Positions 44,958-55,247 of a stretch of 64,000 nucleotides of DNA are shown here, piece by piece. The notes below the pieces were generated by a model. It was not told the DNA's origin and searched no databases. It saw only the letters and a program-made list of their open reading frames with translations. The stretch comes from a bacterium (GTDB lineage: Bacteria > Desulfobacterota > Binatia > HRBIN30 > CADEER01), in NCBI GenBank assembly GCA_019637795.1, contig JAHBUY010000001.1, forward strand, positions 62,001 to 126,000. Reading direction: 5' to 3'. Made by a program: the position numbers and the translations under genes. Numbering within the stretch: position 1 is the first letter of the stretch; each line of letters begins with the position of its first letter.

Positions 44958-44980
44958 GCCATCGCCGGCTGGTCTTCCGC

Positions 44981-45409
44981 TCACGACGCCACGGGCTTCT
45001 GGCCGCGTTCGAGGCCCATTCGCTTGGCGACGGCGTCGAGCACGCCGTTGACGAAGGCGGCGGATTCGCTGGTGCCGAAGCGGCGCGCCACCTCGACGGC
45101 CTCGTTGATCGCGATCTCCTTCGGCAGGCCGTGGGTCATTTCGTAGACGGCGATGCGGATGACCGTCGCGTCGATCTGCGCCAGGCGATCGAGCTTCCAG
45201 TGTTCCGACACCGACTCGACCTGGGCGTCGATCGCGGCGCGCTCGGCGCGCACGCCGCGCACCAGCACCCAGGCGAACTCGCGGGCGCGCGGGCTGGCAT
45301 CGAAGCTCTCGGCGAAGCTGTGCAATCCCTGCTCGGACATCTCGCCGCTCATGTCGAGTTGGTAGAGGACCTGCAGCGCGAGCTCGCGCCCCTTGCGGCG
45401 CACGCTCAT
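44981..45409 (-). CDS. nusB: transcription antitermination protein NusB
   Basis: The protein has 142 residues. NusB signatures are [28 protein letters not shown], and [19 protein letters not shown] with the [12 protein letters not shown] end. NusB binds boxA RNA with NusE and supports rRNA antitermination. Its ATG overlaps the ribH stop by ATGA; the ribH-nusB order is nearly universal in proteobacteria. Confidence 0.96.
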   Translation of the reverse strand: MSVRRKGRELALQVLYQLDMSGEMSEQGLHSFAESFDASPRAREFAWVLVRGVRAERAAIDAQVESVSEHWKLDRLAQIDATVIRIAVYEMTHGLPKEIAINEAVEVARRFGTSESAAFVNGVLDAVAKRMGLERGQKPVAS

Positions 45410-45870
45410 GCGAAGTCGCGCGCCAGGTTCGCCATTTCGATCGCCACCACCGCCGCCTCGGCGCCCTTGTTGCCGTGCGCGCCGCCGGCGCGCTCCAGCG
45501 CCTGCTCGAGGGTGTCGGTGGTGAGCACCCCGAGGGCGATCGGCAGGTGGTAGGCCGTGCCGAGCCGGCCGAGCTCGGCGACCACCCAGGTGGCGATCAT
45601 GTCGAAATGCGGCGTCTCGCCCCGCACCACCGCGCCGAGGGCGACGATGGCGTCGACGCGCCGGCTGCGGGCGTACAGGTCGGCGAGCAGCGGCAGCTCG
45701 AAGGCGCCGGACACGTGCGCCACCTCGATCGCCGCGTCGGCGACCCCATGCTGCGCGAGCGCCGCGAGCGCGCCCGCGAGGAGGCGCTCGGTGACGACGC
45801 TGTTGAAGCGCGAGACGGCGACGCCGACGCGCAGGCGCGATCCGTCGCGGGAGGTGTCGTGGCGACGCAT
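45406..45870 (-). CDS. ribH: 6,7-dimethyl-8-ribityllumazine synthase
   Basis: The protein has 154 residues. Active-site blocks are VAVSRFN, SGAFELPLLA, GAVVRGETPHFD and the GVLTTDT and HGNKGAEAA ends. The enzyme condenses the ribityl pyrimidine with 3,4-dihydroxy-2-butanone 4-phosphate to give lumazine, the precursor of riboflavin. It starts seven bases after the ribBA stop with no Shine-Dalgarno, so it depends on coupling. Confidence 0.95.
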   Translation of the reverse strand: MRRHDTSRDGSRLRVGVAVSRFNSVVTERLLAGALAALAQHGVADAAIEVAHVSGAFELPLLADLYARSRRVDAIVALGAVVRGETPHFDMIATWVVAELGRLGTAYHLPIALGVLTTDTLEQALERAGGAHGNKGAEAAVVAIEMANLARDFA

Positions 45871-45877
45871 CGCGGGC

Positions 45878-47086
45878 TCAGCTCAGCTTCAGACCGCTGA
45901 ACAGGTGACCGAGCTTCTCCTGCTTGGTGCGCAGGTAGCGGATGTTGCCCGGATGCGGCGGCACCTCGATCGGCTCGCGGGAGGCGACGGCGATGCCGTA
46001 GGTCTCGAGCCCCTCGATCTTCTTCGGGTTGTTGGTCACCAGGCGGATACTGTTCACGCCCAGGTCGCGCAGGATCTGGGCAGCGATGCCGTAGTCGCGC
46101 CCGTCCTCCTTGAAGCCGAGCTCGAGGTTCGCTTCGACCGTGTCGCGGCCCTGGTCCTGCAGCGCGTAGGCGCGCAGCTTGTTGGCGAGGCCGATGCCGC
46201 GCCCCTCCTGGTGCAGATAGACGAGCACGCCGCGCTTCGCGGCGCCGATCATGTGCAGCGCGCGTTCGAGTTGGTCGCCGCAGTCGCAGCGCGCCGAGCC
46301 GAACACGTCGCCGGTGAGGCACTGCGAGTGCAGCCGCACCATCACGTCGTCGCGGCCGTCGACGCTGCCCTTGACGAGCGCGAGGTGCTCGTGGCCGTCG
46401 ACCGCGTTGCGGTAGACGACGGCGCGGAAGCGGCCACCGCTGCGGATGGTGAGCGGCCGCTCGACGACGCGCTCGACCAGCGATTCGGTGCGCAGGCGAT
46501 AGGCGACGAGATCGGGGATGCGCACGATGCGCAGCTCGAACAGCTCCGCCAACGCCCGCAGGTCGTCCTCGGCGGCGAGGCTGCCGTCGTCCTTCAGGAT
46601 GGCGCACACCGCGGCCGCGGGCGCGCGACCGGCGAGGCGGGCGAGGTCGATCGCGGCCTCGGTGAGGCCGGGTCGGGCCAGCACGCCGCCGGCGCGGCCG
46701 ACGATCGGGATCACGTGCCCGGGCATGACGATGTCGTCGGGGCCGGCGTCGGGCGCCATCGCCGCCTGGATGGTGGTCGACCGGTCGCTCGCCGAGATGC
46801 CGGTGGAGACGCCGCGCCGCGCTTCGATGGACGCGCCGTACGACCGGCGGAGCACGGACGGCGCGTCCGGCGCCATGAGCGGAATGCCGAGCTTGCGCAG
46901 GCGGTCGTCGGTGAGCGCCAGGCACACCAGACCGCGGGCGTGCATGGCCATGAAATTGACCGCCTCGGGCGTGACCAGGTCGGCGGCCATGCAGAGCTGC
47001 GATTCGCCGCTCTCCGCCTCGGTCAGGATCACGAAGCGGCCGGCGCGCAGGTCGGCGAGCGCCGCGTCCATCTCGTCAGCGCGCAT
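45878..47086 (-). CDS. ribA: RibBA-like protein: active GTP cyclohydrolase II with degenerate RibB half
   Basis: The protein has 402 residues. The ATG at 47086 has GGAGG six bases upstream. The C-terminal half is a full GTP cyclohydrolase II: zinc cysteines in CLTGDVFGSARCDCGD, then HQEGRGIGLANK. The N-terminal half has the DHBP synthase fold but has lost its chemistry. The usual RENEGD metal loop reads ESGESQ (residues 25-30), the catalytic His of the GHTEA motif is Leu (GLTEA), and the Glu of ICEIMNDDG is Ala (VCAILKDDG). It should open GTP to the diaminopyrimidine but probably cannot make the butanone phosphate. A separate RibB would be required elsewhere. It overlaps ribD by 11 bases. Confidence 0.92.
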   Translation of the reverse strand: MRADEMDAALADLRAGRFVILTEAESGESQLCMAADLVTPEAVNFMAMHARGLVCLALTDDRLRKLGIPLMAPDAPSVLRRSYGASIEARRGVSTGISASDRSTTIQAAMAPDAGPDDIVMPGHVIPIVGRAGGVLARPGLTEAAIDLARLAGRAPAAAVCAILKDDGSLAAEDDLRALAELFELRIVRIPDLVAYRLRTESLVERVVERPLTIRSGGRFRAVVYRNAVDGHEHLALVKGSVDGRDDVMVRLHSQCLTGDVFGSARCDCGDQLERALHMIGAAKRGVLVYLHQEGRGIGLANKLRAYALQDQGRDTVEANLELGFKEDGRDYGIAAQILRDLGVNSIRLVTNNPKKIEGLETYGIAVASREPIEVPPHPGNIRYLRTKQEKLGHLFSGLKLS

Positions 47087-48176
47087 CGGCACCCTCCGGC
47101 ACGGCGCGCAGCAGCCAGTCGTCGCCGACGCGGTCGGCGCCGAGCAGGCGGAGGCGCGGCGCCTCGCCGAGGTGGCGCACGCCGAGCGAGGCGAGCATCG
47201 GCCGGCCGTCGCCGCCGATCAGGCGCGGCGCCACGAACAGGGCGAGCCGGTCGACGAACCCCTCGCGCAGGGCGCTGGCGGCCAGGGTGGCGCCGCCCTC
47301 GAGCAGGACGGAGGCGATGCCGCGCTGGCCGAGGGCCTCGAGCAGCCGGCGCAGCGAGACGCGACCGCCGCGCCCGGGCAGGGACAGCACCGTGGCGCCG
47401 CGGGCGCGCAACGCCGCCAGCTTTCGGCCCGAGGAGATCACCGTGGCGACGACCGTAGCCGGCGCCGCGTCCTTTGTCAGCACCAGGGCCGAGGCGGGAA
47501 GGCGCAGGCGGCTGTCGACGATGACCCGCAGCGGATCGCGGCCGCCGCGGCGGCGGCAGGTGAGCTGCGGATCGTCGGCGAGGACGGTGCCGATGCCGAC
47601 CATGACGGCGTCCATCTCGTCGCGCCACTGGTGCACGAGGCGGCGCGCCGTCGGGCCGCTGATCCAGCGGGAATCGCCGTTGCGGGTGGCGATGCGGCCA
47701 TCGAGCGTCGCCGCCAGCTTCAGGGTCACCAGCGGCCGGCCGCGCCGCACCAGGCTGGTGAAGGCGGCGATCAGCTCCTCGCAGGCGGGGCGTTCGACCC
47801 CGGGCAGCACCTCGACGCCGGCGCGACGCAGGCGGGCGGCGCCGCCGCCGCGGACCCGCGGATTGGGATCGCGGGCCCCGAACACCACCCGGCGCACGCC
47901 GGCGGCGAGGATCGCCTCGGTGCACGGACCGGTGCGGCCGTGATGGTTGCAGGGCTCGAGGGTCACGTAGAGCGTCGCGCCACGCGCCCGCGCCCCGGCA
48001 TCCGCGAGGGCGGCGGCCTCGCCGTGCGGGGCGCCGGGGCGGCGGTGCCACCCGCGGCCGACGACGCGGCCGCGATTCACGACGACGGCGCCGACCGGCG
48101 GATTGGGGCTGGTGCGGCCGAGACCGCGGCGCGCCAGGGCGATCGCCTGGCGCATGTAGTCGGCGTCGCGGTTCAC
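47076..48176 (-). CDS. ribD: bifunctional riboflavin deaminase/reductase RibD
   Basis: The protein has 366 residues. The deaminase half has zinc ligands in HGEAAAL and [11 protein letters not shown] (H, C, C). The reductase half begins [17 protein letters not shown] and has [25 protein letters not shown] and [10 protein letters not shown]. It performs two successive steps of riboflavin synthesis. The HGE in place of the common HAE keeps the proton-shuttling Glu. The start is a GTG that overlaps the nrdR stop (GTGA). No riboflavin synthase gene lies between ribD and ribBA, where it is often found. Confidence 0.95.
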   Translation of the reverse strand: MNRDADYMRQAIALARRGLGRTSPNPPVGAVVVNRGRVVGRGWHRRPGAPHGEAAALADAGARARGATLYVTLEPCNHHGRTGPCTEAILAAGVRRVVFGARDPNPRVRGGGAARLRRAGVEVLPGVERPACEELIAAFTSLVRRGRPLVTLKLAATLDGRIATRNGDSRWISGPTARRLVHQWRDEMDAVMVGIGTVLADDPQLTCRRRGGRDPLRVIVDSRLRLPASALVLTKDAAPATVVATVISSGRKLAALRARGATVLSLPGRGGRVSLRRLLEALGQRGIASVLLEGGATLAASALREGFVDRLALFVAPRLIGGDGRPMLASLGVRHLGEAPRLRLLGADRVGDDWLLRAVPEGADAR

Positions 48177-48673
48177 GCCGAGCCGGAGCTCACCTGGCCG
48201 CGACCGCGCCGCGATCGCTGGCCTTCCTTCACCAGGTCCTGCAGCTCGCGCATGAACTCGCCGACGTCCTGGAACGAGCGATAGACCGAGGCGAAGCGGA
48301 CGTAGGCGACCTGATCGAGCTTGTGCAGCTCGCGCATCACCGCTTCGCCGACGACCGAGGTCGGCACTTCCTTCTCGCCGCGCTCCTGCACCAGGCGTTC
48401 GACGCGGTCCGCCGCGTGCTCGATCGCGGTCGCGCTCACCGGCCGCTTCTCGCACGCCTTCTTCAGCCCGGCGACGATCTTGGCGCGATCGTAGGGCTCG
48501 CGGCGCCCGTCCTTCTTCACCACCAGCGGCAGCGTCTCTTCCACCCGCTCGTAGGTGGTGAAGCGGCGTTCGCACTTGGCGCACTCGCGGCGGCGACGGA
48601 TGGCGCCGTCGTCCTTGGTGAGGCGCGAGTCGATGACCTTGTTTTCCAGGTCGTGGCAGAACGGGCACTTCAT
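48173..48673 (-). CDS. nrdR: transcriptional repressor NrdR
   Basis: The protein has 166 residues. The zinc ribbon is CPFC...CAKC (residues 3-34), followed by an ATP-cone ([16 protein letters not shown]). NrdR senses dATP/ATP and represses ribonucleotide reductase genes. There are ~10 extra Arg/Ser/Gly residues at the C-terminus. It heads nrdR-ribD-ribBA-ribH-nusB; a promoter with a leader of only about six bases lies upstream. Confidence 0.96.
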   Translation of the reverse strand: MKCPFCHDLENKVIDSRLTKDDGAIRRRRECAKCERRFTTYERVEETLPLVVKKDGRREPYDRAKIVAGLKKACEKRPVSATAIEHAADRVERLVQERGEKEVPTSVVGEAVMRELHKLDQVAYVRFASVYRSFQDVGEFMRELQDLVKEGQRSRRGRGQVSSGSA

Positions 48674-48685
48674 GGGCGCAGGCGA

Positions 48686-48714
48686 GGGTTACCGCATGGG
48701 GGGGACGGCGGCAA
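48686..48714 (-). promoter_or_regulatory. candidate sigma-70 promoter for nrdR-rib-nusB
   Basis: Minus strand TTGCCG (48714-48709), 17 bases, TAACCC (48691-48686), then 12 bases to the ATG. The leader would be ~6 bases and has no ribosome-binding site. Confidence 0.5.
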
Positions 48715-48734
48715 ACCGGGCTGCCCGGCCACCC

Positions 48735-48763
48735 AGGCGGACCACGGATGGTCGGATCCGCCT
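48735..48763 (-). terminator. hairpin downstream of purF
   Basis: AGGCGGA and TCCGCCT form a seven-pair stem around an inner CCA/TGG pairing, about 55 bases past the purF stop. There is no T-tract. Confidence 0.35.
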
Positions 48764-48815
48764 GCGCACCCCCTCGACGATCCTCGCCGTCCGTGGGTCG
48801 GGGGGTCTCCCGTCG

Positions 48816-50243
48816 CTACGGGTTCCGCACCTCGAACAGGACGAGTTGGCGGGATCTGGTCTCGTCGGACACCGGCAGGGGGTAGCGACCGGTGAAGCAG
48901 GCGTCGCAGAAGCCCTCGCCGTCGCCGTTGGTGAACGGGTAGAGGCCCTCCTGGCTGAGGAAGCCGAGGCTGTCGGCGGTGATGAACTCGCGGATCGCCT
49001 GGACCGAGTGCTCGGAGGCGATCAACTCCTCGCGGGTGGGCGTGTCGACACCGTAGTAGCAGGGTCCGATCGTCGGCGGCGAGCTGATCCGCATGTGCAC
49101 CTCGCGGGCGCCAGCGGCGCGCAGCATGGTGACGATCTTGCGACTGGTGGTGCCGCGAACGATCGAGTCGTCGACCACCACGACGCGCTTGCCCTCCAGC
49201 ACCTGGCGCTGGGCATTGAGCTTCACCTTGACGCCGAAGTGGCGGATGGCGTCCTGCGGCTCGATGAAGGTGCGGCCGACGTAGTGGTTGCGGATGAGGC
49301 CGAAATCGAAGGCGAGGCCGGACTCCTCGGCGAAGCCGAGCGCCGCCGGCACGCCGGAATCCGGCACCGGCACGACCAGGTCGGCCTCGGCGGGGCACTC
49401 GCGCGCCAACTGGCGACCGAGGCTCTTGCGCACCTGGTAGACGTTGCGGCCGAAGACGGTGCTGTCGGGGCGGGCGAAATACACGTACTCGAAGATGCAG
49501 CGGGTGAGTGGCGCCCGGGGGAAGGGGAACAGGCTGCGGACGCCGTCCCGCGACGCGACCACCACCTCGCCGGCGGCGAGCTCGCGCTCGTAGGTGGCGC
49601 CGATGAGGTCGAGGGCGCAGGTCTCGGACGCGAACACCACGGCATCCTTGATCCGCCCCATCACCAGCGGTCGGAAGCCGTTCGGGTCGCGCACGGCGAC
49701 CAACTCGTTCTGGCTCTGGAACAACAACGAATAGGCGCCGCGCACGGCCCCGAGCGCGGCGACGATGCGATCGACGAGGGCCTCGCCGCTGGCGTTGGCG
49801 ATCAGGTGGACGATCACCTCGGTGTCGACCGACGACTGGAAGATGGCGCCGCGCGACTCCAGCATCTCGCGCAGCTCGAGGGCATTCACCAGATTGCCGT
49901 TGTGCGCGACGGCGAGGCCGCCGCGCGCGAACTCGACCACGAAGGGCTGGGTGTTCTTCAACAGCGTCCGGCCGCTGGTGGCGTAGCGGTTGTGGCCGAT
50001 GGCCATATCGCCCACCAGGCGGTCGAGCACCTCCTGGTCGAACACGTCCGCCACCAGCCCGAGGCCGCGGTGCGACAGCAGCAGCGAACCGTCGGACGAG
50101 ACGATGCCGGAGCCCTCCTGGCCGCGGTGCTGCTGCGCGTACAGGCCGAGGTAGACGAGGTTCGCCGCTTCCGGGTGGCCGAACACGCCCATCAGCGCGC
50201 ATTCCTCGTGGAAGCGGTCCGGACGCATCGGCGGTTCGCTCAT
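48816..50243 (-). CDS. purF: amidophosphoribosyltransferase
   Basis: The protein has 475 residues. The catalytic N-terminal nucleophile is Cys15 in [11 protein letters not shown], so a short propeptide must be removed. The glutaminase has RGQEGSG and HNGNLVN; the PRPP site is [14 protein letters not shown]. Cysteines typical of the Fe-S class of PurF occur later. It transfers glutamine nitrogen to PRPP in the first purine step. It overlaps purL by ATGA. Confidence 0.96.
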   Translation of the reverse strand: MSEPPMRPDRFHEECALMGVFGHPEAANLVYLGLYAQQHRGQEGSGIVSSDGSLLLSHRGLGLVADVFDQEVLDRLVGDMAIGHNRYATSGRTLLKNTQPFVVEFARGGLAVAHNGNLVNALELREMLESRGAIFQSSVDTEVIVHLIANASGEALVDRIVAALGAVRGAYSLLFQSQNELVAVRDPNGFRPLVMGRIKDAVVFASETCALDLIGATYERELAAGEVVVASRDGVRSLFPFPRAPLTRCIFEYVYFARPDSTVFGRNVYQVRKSLGRQLARECPAEADLVVPVPDSGVPAALGFAEESGLAFDFGLIRNHYVGRTFIEPQDAIRHFGVKVKLNAQRQVLEGKRVVVVDDSIVRGTTSRKIVTMLRAAGAREVHMRISSPPTIGPCYYGVDTPTREELIASEHSVQAIREFITADSLGFLSQEGLYPFTNGDGEGFCDACFTGRYPLPVSDETRSRQLVLFEVRNP

Positions 50244-52462
50244 CCGCCCATCCGCGCCGCCAGGGCGTCGGTCCAGGCGTGCCGCAGGTCGGCGGTGCTG
50301 ACGTCGATCAGGGTGCCGATACGCAACCGACGCCCGCGCACCTCGCCGAGCACCGCGCACGGCACGTCCGCCTCGCGCGCCAGCTCGCGCAGCCGGCTCA
50401 CGTGCTTGCGTCGCACCGACACGAGGATGCGCGACTGGCTCTCGCCGAACAGCCAGGCATCGGGGCGGATCGCCGCCTCCATCTCGATCTCGGCGCCCAG
50501 CGCTTCGCCGGGGCCCGACATGCAAGCCTCCGCCAGGGTCACCGCCAGGCCACCCTCCGACAAGTCGTGGGCGGAGCGCACGATCCCCTCGCGGATCGCC
50601 TGCAGACAGACGCGCTGCACCTGGATCTCGACCGACAGGTCGATCCACGGCGGCGTGCCGCGCACCAGGCCGCGCTCCAGCGCCAGGTACTCGCTGCCGC
50701 CGAGCTCCTCGCGGGTGCGGCCGAGGAGGAGGACGACGTCGCCCTCGCTCTTGAACCACTGCGTCGTGTGGTGCGCGACGTCGGTGAGCAGGCCGACCAT
50801 CGCCACCGTCGGCGTCGGCGGGATCGGCCGGCCGTCGGTCTCGTTGTAGAAGCTGACGTTGCCGCTGACGATCGGCACCTCGAGCGCGTTGCAGGCGTCG
50901 CGCAGGCCACGCACCGCCTCGCGGAACTGCCACATGATCTCCGGCTTCTCGGGATTGCCGAAGTTGAGGCAATCGGTGACGCCGAGCGGCTCGGCGCCGC
51001 CGCAGACGACGTTGCGCGCCGCCTCGACCACCGCGGTCATGGCGCCGACGTAGGGGTCGAGCAGACAGTAGCGGCTGTTGCAGTCGACGCTCAGGGCGAT
51101 GGCCTTGGTCGTCCCCTTGATGCGCAGGATCGCGCTGTCGGAGCCCGGCCCGGTGACGGTATTGCTGCCCACCAGGCAATCGTACTGGCGGAACGCCCAG
51201 CGCTTCGAGGCGATGTTCGGGGCGGCGAGCAGGCGGAGCAGCGTCTGCCCATAGTCGCCGGGCAGCGGCAGTTGGCCGAGGTCGAGCCGCTGCACCTCCT
51301 CCAGGTTCTCCGGCGGCGCCGCGGGGCGCTCGTAGATCGGGGCGCCGTTGGCCAGTGGATCGAGCGGCAGGGCCACCACCTCCTGGCCGGCGGCGCTGAC
51401 GCGCAGCATCTGGTCGTCGGTGACGGTGCCAATCACCACCGCGTCGAGATCCCAGCGGCTGAAGATCTCCATCACCTCGTGCTCGGCGCCGGCGCGAGCG
51501 ACGATCAGCATCCGCTCCTGCGACTCGGACAGCATGATCTCGTAGGGCGTGAGATTGGCGTCGCGCTTCGGCACCCGGTCGAGGTCGATGGCGATGCCGA
51601 GGCCGCCGCGGGCCGCCATCTCCACGGACGAGCTGGTGAGGCCGGCGGCGCCCATGTCCTGAATGGCGACGATGGCGTCCTTCTCCATCAGCTCGAGGCA
51701 GGCTTCGATCAGCAGCTTCTCGGTGAAGGGGTCGCCCACCTGGACGGTCGGCCGCTTCTGGTCGCTCGTCTCGTCGAACTCGGCGGACGCGAGCAGGCTC
51801 GCCCCGTGGATGCCATCGCGCCCGGTCTTGGAGCCGACGTAGATCACCGGATTGCCGACGCCGGCGGCGCTGGCGCGGAAGATCCGGTCGGCGCGCACCA
51901 ACCCGATGGTGAAGGCGTTGACCAGGATGTTCTCGTTGTACGCGGGATCGAAATAGATCTCGCCGCCGACCGTGGGTACGCCGACGCAGTTGCCATAGCC
52001 GCCGATGCCCGCCACCACGCCGCCGATGAGGTAGCGGGTGCGCGGATGGTCGAAGCTGCCGAAGCGCAGCGAGTTGAGGTTGCCGATCGGCCGCGCCCCC
52101 ATGGTGAACACGTCGCGCAGGATGCCGCCGACGCCGGTGGCAGCGCCCTGGTAGGGCTCGATGTAGGATGGATGGTTGTGACTCTCGATCTTGAACACGA
52201 CCGCCAGGCCATCGCCGATCGCGATCGCGCCGGCGTTCTCGCCGGGGCCCTGGAGGACGCGCGGACCGGTGGTCGGCAGGCCGCGCAGCACCGCGCGCGA
52301 GCTCTTGTAGCTGCAATGCTCCGACCACATCACCGAGCAGACGCCGAGCTCGACCAGATTCGGGACCCGGCCGATGGCGTCGCAGAGGCGGCGGAATTCG
52401 TCGGCGGTCAGCCCGTGCTCGAGCGCCTGCGCCTCGCTGACCGGCGGCAGATTCGTGGTCAT
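50240..52462 (-). CDS. purL: phosphoribosylformylglycinamidine synthase subunit PurL
   Basis: The protein has 740 residues, the small PurL class that requires separate PurS and PurQ. Motifs include [29 protein letters not shown] and [12 protein letters not shown], and repeated AIRM-like ATP folds. It converts FGAR to FGAM with ATP. It overlaps both purQ and purF by ATGA, giving purS-purQ-purL-purF as one coupled unit. Confidence 0.97.
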   Translation of the reverse strand: MTTNLPPVSEAQALEHGLTADEFRRLCDAIGRVPNLVELGVCSVMWSEHCSYKSSRAVLRGLPTTGPRVLQGPGENAGAIAIGDGLAVVFKIESHNHPSYIEPYQGAATGVGGILRDVFTMGARPIGNLNSLRFGSFDHPRTRYLIGGVVAGIGGYGNCVGVPTVGGEIYFDPAYNENILVNAFTIGLVRADRIFRASAAGVGNPVIYVGSKTGRDGIHGASLLASAEFDETSDQKRPTVQVGDPFTEKLLIEACLELMEKDAIVAIQDMGAAGLTSSSVEMAARGGLGIAIDLDRVPKRDANLTPYEIMLSESQERMLIVARAGAEHEVMEIFSRWDLDAVVIGTVTDDQMLRVSAAGQEVVALPLDPLANGAPIYERPAAPPENLEEVQRLDLGQLPLPGDYGQTLLRLLAAPNIASKRWAFRQYDCLVGSNTVTGPGSDSAILRIKGTTKAIALSVDCNSRYCLLDPYVGAMTAVVEAARNVVCGGAEPLGVTDCLNFGNPEKPEIMWQFREAVRGLRDACNALEVPIVSGNVSFYNETDGRPIPPTPTVAMVGLLTDVAHHTTQWFKSEGDVVLLLGRTREELGGSEYLALERGLVRGTPPWIDLSVEIQVQRVCLQAIREGIVRSAHDLSEGGLAVTLAEACMSGPGEALGAEIEMEAAIRPDAWLFGESQSRILVSVRRKHVSRLRELAREADVPCAVLGEVRGRRLRIGTLIDVSTADLRHAWTDALAARMGG

Positions 52463-53190
52463 AGACCCGGCGGCACCGACGCGGCGGGGGTCGGCAGTCC
52501 TTCGGTGAGCGTCTGGCGCACCGAGCGGAACAGGCTGGCGCCGTCGACGCCGCCGCACAGCGCCTCGACGGCATGTTCCGGGTGCGGCATGAGGCCGAAG
52601 ACGTTGCGCGTCGCATTGACGATCCCGGCGATGTTGCGCAGCGAGCCGTTGGGGTTGGCGGCCTCGGTGGCGCGGCCGGCGGCGTCGACGTAGCGGAGGA
52701 CGACCTGGCGATTGTCCTCCAGCGCCTGCAGCGTCTGCGGATCGGCGACGTAGCAGCCCTCGCCGTGCTTGATCGGCAGCGCCAGCACCTCGGCGCGCGA
52801 GCAGCCGCGGGTGAATGGCGTGTCGATCTCCTCGACCCGGCAGTGCACCGTCTCGCAGACGAAGCTCAGGCCGCGGTTGCGGATCAGCGCCCCCGGCAGC
52901 AGGCCGGTCTCGCACAGGATCTGGAAGCCGTTGCAGATGCCGAACACCAGGCCGCCGTCGGCGGCGAAGCGAACGACGCTCTCCATCACCGGCGAGAAGC
53001 GCGCCAACGCGCCGGCGCGGAGGTAGTCACCGTAGGAGAAGCCGCCCGGCAGGACCACGCAGTCGACGCCGTGCAGCGAACGGTCCTTGTGCCAGAGTGG
53101 CACCGCGACCTCGCCGAGGACCTGTGCGAGCGCGTGGAGCGTGTCGTTGTTGTCGAGCGAGCCGGGGAAGGTGACGACTCCCCAGCGCAT
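52459..53190 (-). CDS. purQ: phosphoribosylformylglycinamidine synthase subunit PurQ
   Basis: The protein has 243 residues. The class I glutaminase triad is visible: Cys in [10 protein letters not shown], His and Glu in MPHPEHAVE. The N-terminus [16 protein letters not shown] matches PurQ. It supplies ammonia to PurL. Its start shares a base with the purS stop (TGATG). Confidence 0.96.
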   Translation of the reverse strand: MRWGVVTFPGSLDNNDTLHALAQVLGEVAVPLWHKDRSLHGVDCVVLPGGFSYGDYLRAGALARFSPVMESVVRFAADGGLVFGICNGFQILCETGLLPGALIRNRGLSFVCETVHCRVEEIDTPFTRGCSRAEVLALPIKHGEGCYVADPQTLQALEDNRQVVLRYVDAAGRATEAANPNGSLRNIAGIVNATRNVFGLMPHPEHAVEALCGGVDGASLFRSVRQTLTEGLPTPAASVPPGL

Positions 53191-53429
53191 CAGTCGCCGA
53201 CCTCGAACCGGTAGTCCTCGATGACGCCGTTGGCCAGCAGCTTCCGGCACATATCGTCGACCCGCCCCGCGGCGCGGTCGGCGTCGCCGTCGACGCGGAG
53301 CTCGATGTACTTGCCGAGCCGGACGTCGTGCGCCTCTTCGAAGCCGAGCGTGTGCAGCGCGTGCTCGATCGCCTTGCCGGCCGGATCGAGCACACCGGAC
53401 TTGAGGGTCACGTAGACCTTGGCTCGCAC
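53190..53429 (-). CDS. purS: phosphoribosylformylglycinamidine synthase subunit PurS
   Basis: The protein has 79 residues, the standard PurS length, starting at a GTG with AAGGAGAGG a few bases upstream. Signatures are KVYVTLKSGVLDPAGKAI and VRLGKYIEL. The dimer bridges PurL and PurQ. It opens the pur operon; no convincing promoter was found in the 95 bases between it and dut. Confidence 0.95.
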   Translation of the reverse strand: MRAKVYVTLKSGVLDPAGKAIEHALHTLGFEEAHDVRLGKYIELRVDGDADRAAGRVDDMCRKLLANGVIEDYRFEVGD

Positions 53430-53524
53430 TCCACCTCTCCTTCTCAGCCGGAATCGCGTCTCTACCACAGCGGCTCGCGGAGGGACACAGAGGGTCCCAC
53501 AACGCGTCGCCCGCCGGCGACCGG

Positions 53525-53989
53525 TCAGCGGCCGGTGTGGCCGAAGCCGCCGCTGGCGCGCTGGCTGCCGGTCAGCGCGTCGACCGCGACCCAGGTCGCG
53601 CGGGCCACCGGGGCGATGACGAGCTGGGCGATGCGCTCGCCGCGCCGGATCTCCACCGTGTCGTGACCGAGGTTGACGAGGATCACGCCGATCTCGCCGC
53701 GGTAGTCCGCATCGATGGTGCCGGGGCTGTTGAGGAGGGTCAGGCCATGGCGCAGCGCGAGACCGCTGCGCGGCCGCACCTGGCCCTCGTAGCCGGGCGG
53801 GATCTCGATCGCGAGGCCGGTCGGCACGAGCAGGCGGCGGCCCGGCTCCAGGCGCACGGGCTCGGCGACGTCGGCCAGCAGATCCATGCCGGCTGCCGCG
53901 GCGGTCTGATAGGCCGGCAACGGCAGCTCGGGCTCGCCGTGTCGGAGGCGGCGGACGCGCAGGGCGACGGTGGGCTCGCCGGGCGTCAT
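53525..53989 (-). CDS. dut: deoxyuridine 5'-triphosphate nucleotidohydrolase
   Basis: The protein has 154 residues. The dUTPase motifs are in order: AGMDLLAD (1), RPRSGLA (2), [17 protein letters not shown] (3), [10 protein letters not shown] (4) and the P-loop-like [11 protein letters not shown] (5). It removes dUTP and supplies dUMP. Its ATG shares a base with the M16 peptidase stop (TGATG). Confidence 0.96.
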   Translation of the reverse strand: MTPGEPTVALRVRRLRHGEPELPLPAYQTAAAAGMDLLADVAEPVRLEPGRRLLVPTGLAIEIPPGYEGQVRPRSGLALRHGLTLLNSPGTIDADYRGEIGVILVNLGHDTVEIRRGERIAQLVIAPVARATWVAVDALTGSQRASGGFGHTGR

Positions 53990-55245
53990 CACGCGGCGAG
54001 GATCGCGGGGTCGACGCGGAGTCCGCCGAGATTGCCGAGCAGCGTCAGGGCGCGCGCCTCGGGGCGGGCCAGGCGGGTGGCGAGAGCGACGATGTCGTCG
54101 TTGGTGACGGCATCGATCCCGGTCGCCAGCTCGGCGATCGACACGTCGCGCTGATGGTAGATCTCGTTCTTCGCCACGCGGCTCATGCGGCTGTCGCTGG
54201 TCTCGAGACCGAGCAGCATGTTGCCCTTGAGCTGCGTCTTGGCCCGCGCCAGCTCGTCCGGCCGCAGGCCGTCGCGGGCCAGCGCCGCGAGCTCGCCGGC
54301 GATCACGGTGACGACGTCCTCGACCCACTGCGGCGACGTCCCGACGTAGATGCCGACGTAGCCGGCGTCGCGATACGAGGAGAGGAAGGAATACACCGAG
54401 TAGGCGTGGCCGCGCCGCTCGCGGATCTCCTGGAACAGCCGCGAGCTCATGCCGCCGCCGAGCACGGTGTTCAGCAGGTAGGCGGCGTAGCGCTCGTCGG
54501 CGCCCTGGGCGATGCCCGGCACGCCGAGGCAGAGGTGGACCTGCTCGAGCGCTTTTTCGGTGACGGCGATGCCCGTGCGCGCCAGCGGCGGACCGCTGTC
54601 GACCAGCGACGCCGATCCGGTGAGCGCGGCGAAGTCGCGCGCCGCCCAGGCCTCGATCACCTCGTGGGTGACGTTGCCGGCGGCGGCGATGATCAGACGG
54701 TCGGGCCGATAGCGGGCGGCGAGGAAATCGACGAACTGGGAGCGGTCCAGCGCCCGCACGGTCTCGCTGGTGCCGCAGACCGGCCGGCCGAGCGGATGGC
54801 CCGGCCAGTAGTGCGAATTGAAGAGGTCGTGGATGTAGTCGTCCGGGGTGTCCTCGCTCTGCGAGATCTCCTGCAGGACGACGGTGCGCTCGCGATCGAT
54901 CTCGTCGGCGTCGAGGCACGAGTGCAGGAACAGGTCGGCGAGGAGATCCATCGCCAGGGGCGCGTGCTCGGCGAGGACGCGCGCGTAGTAGCAGGTGTAC
55001 TCCTTGCCGGTGAAAGCGTTGAGGACGCCGCCCACGGCGTCCATTTCCTCGGCGATCTGTGCCGCGCTGCGGCGCGCGGTGCCCTTGAAGAGCAGGTGTT
55101 CGAGGAAGTGCGAGATGCCGCCCAGGTGGGGCGGCTCGAAGCGCGAGCCGCTCTCCACCCAGATGCCGATGCTGACCGAGGGGACCCCGTCCAGGGGTTC
55201 GGTGACGATGCGCAGGCCGTTCGGCAGCGCCGAGCGCCGCACCAT
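53989..55245 (-). CDS. M16 family zinc metallopeptidase (MPP-like)
   Basis: The protein has 418 residues. The inverted zinc motif HFLEH lies in [14 protein letters not shown], with the third ligand in [18 protein letters not shown]. The second half has [23 protein letters not shown]. The closest relatives are the mitochondrial-type processing peptidases that follow pnp in many bacteria. I place the start at the ATG at 55245, two bases after the pnp stop. The function in bacteria is uncertain, perhaps peptide disposal. Confidence 0.92.
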   Translation of the reverse strand: MVRRSALPNGLRIVTEPLDGVPSVSIGIWVESGSRFEPPHLGGISHFLEHLLFKGTARRSAAQIAEEMDAVGGVLNAFTGKEYTCYYARVLAEHAPLAMDLLADLFLHSCLDADEIDRERTVVLQEISQSEDTPDDYIHDLFNSHYWPGHPLGRPVCGTSETVRALDRSQFVDFLAARYRPDRLIIAAAGNVTHEVIEAWAARDFAALTGSASLVDSGPPLARTGIAVTEKALEQVHLCLGVPGIAQGADERYAAYLLNTVLGGGMSSRLFQEIRERRGHAYSVYSFLSSYRDAGYVGIYVGTSPQWVEDVVTVIAGELAALARDGLRPDELARAKTQLKGNMLLGLETSDSRMSRVAKNEIYHQRDVSIAELATGIDAVTNDDIVALATRLARPEARALTLLGNLGGLRVDPAILAA

Positions 55246-55247
55246 GC

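Noticed and set aside
48816..52616. 1266-codon continuous frame spanning purL and purF
   Set aside because: The PurF part is real, but its N-terminal 790 codons are an off-frame reading of purL; the two genes overlap by ATGA in different frames.
53484..53500. GGGAC/GTCCC hairpin between dut and purS as a riboswitch or PurR site
   Set aside because: Only five base pairs with a seven-base loop; no purine aptamer core or recognisable operator is present.
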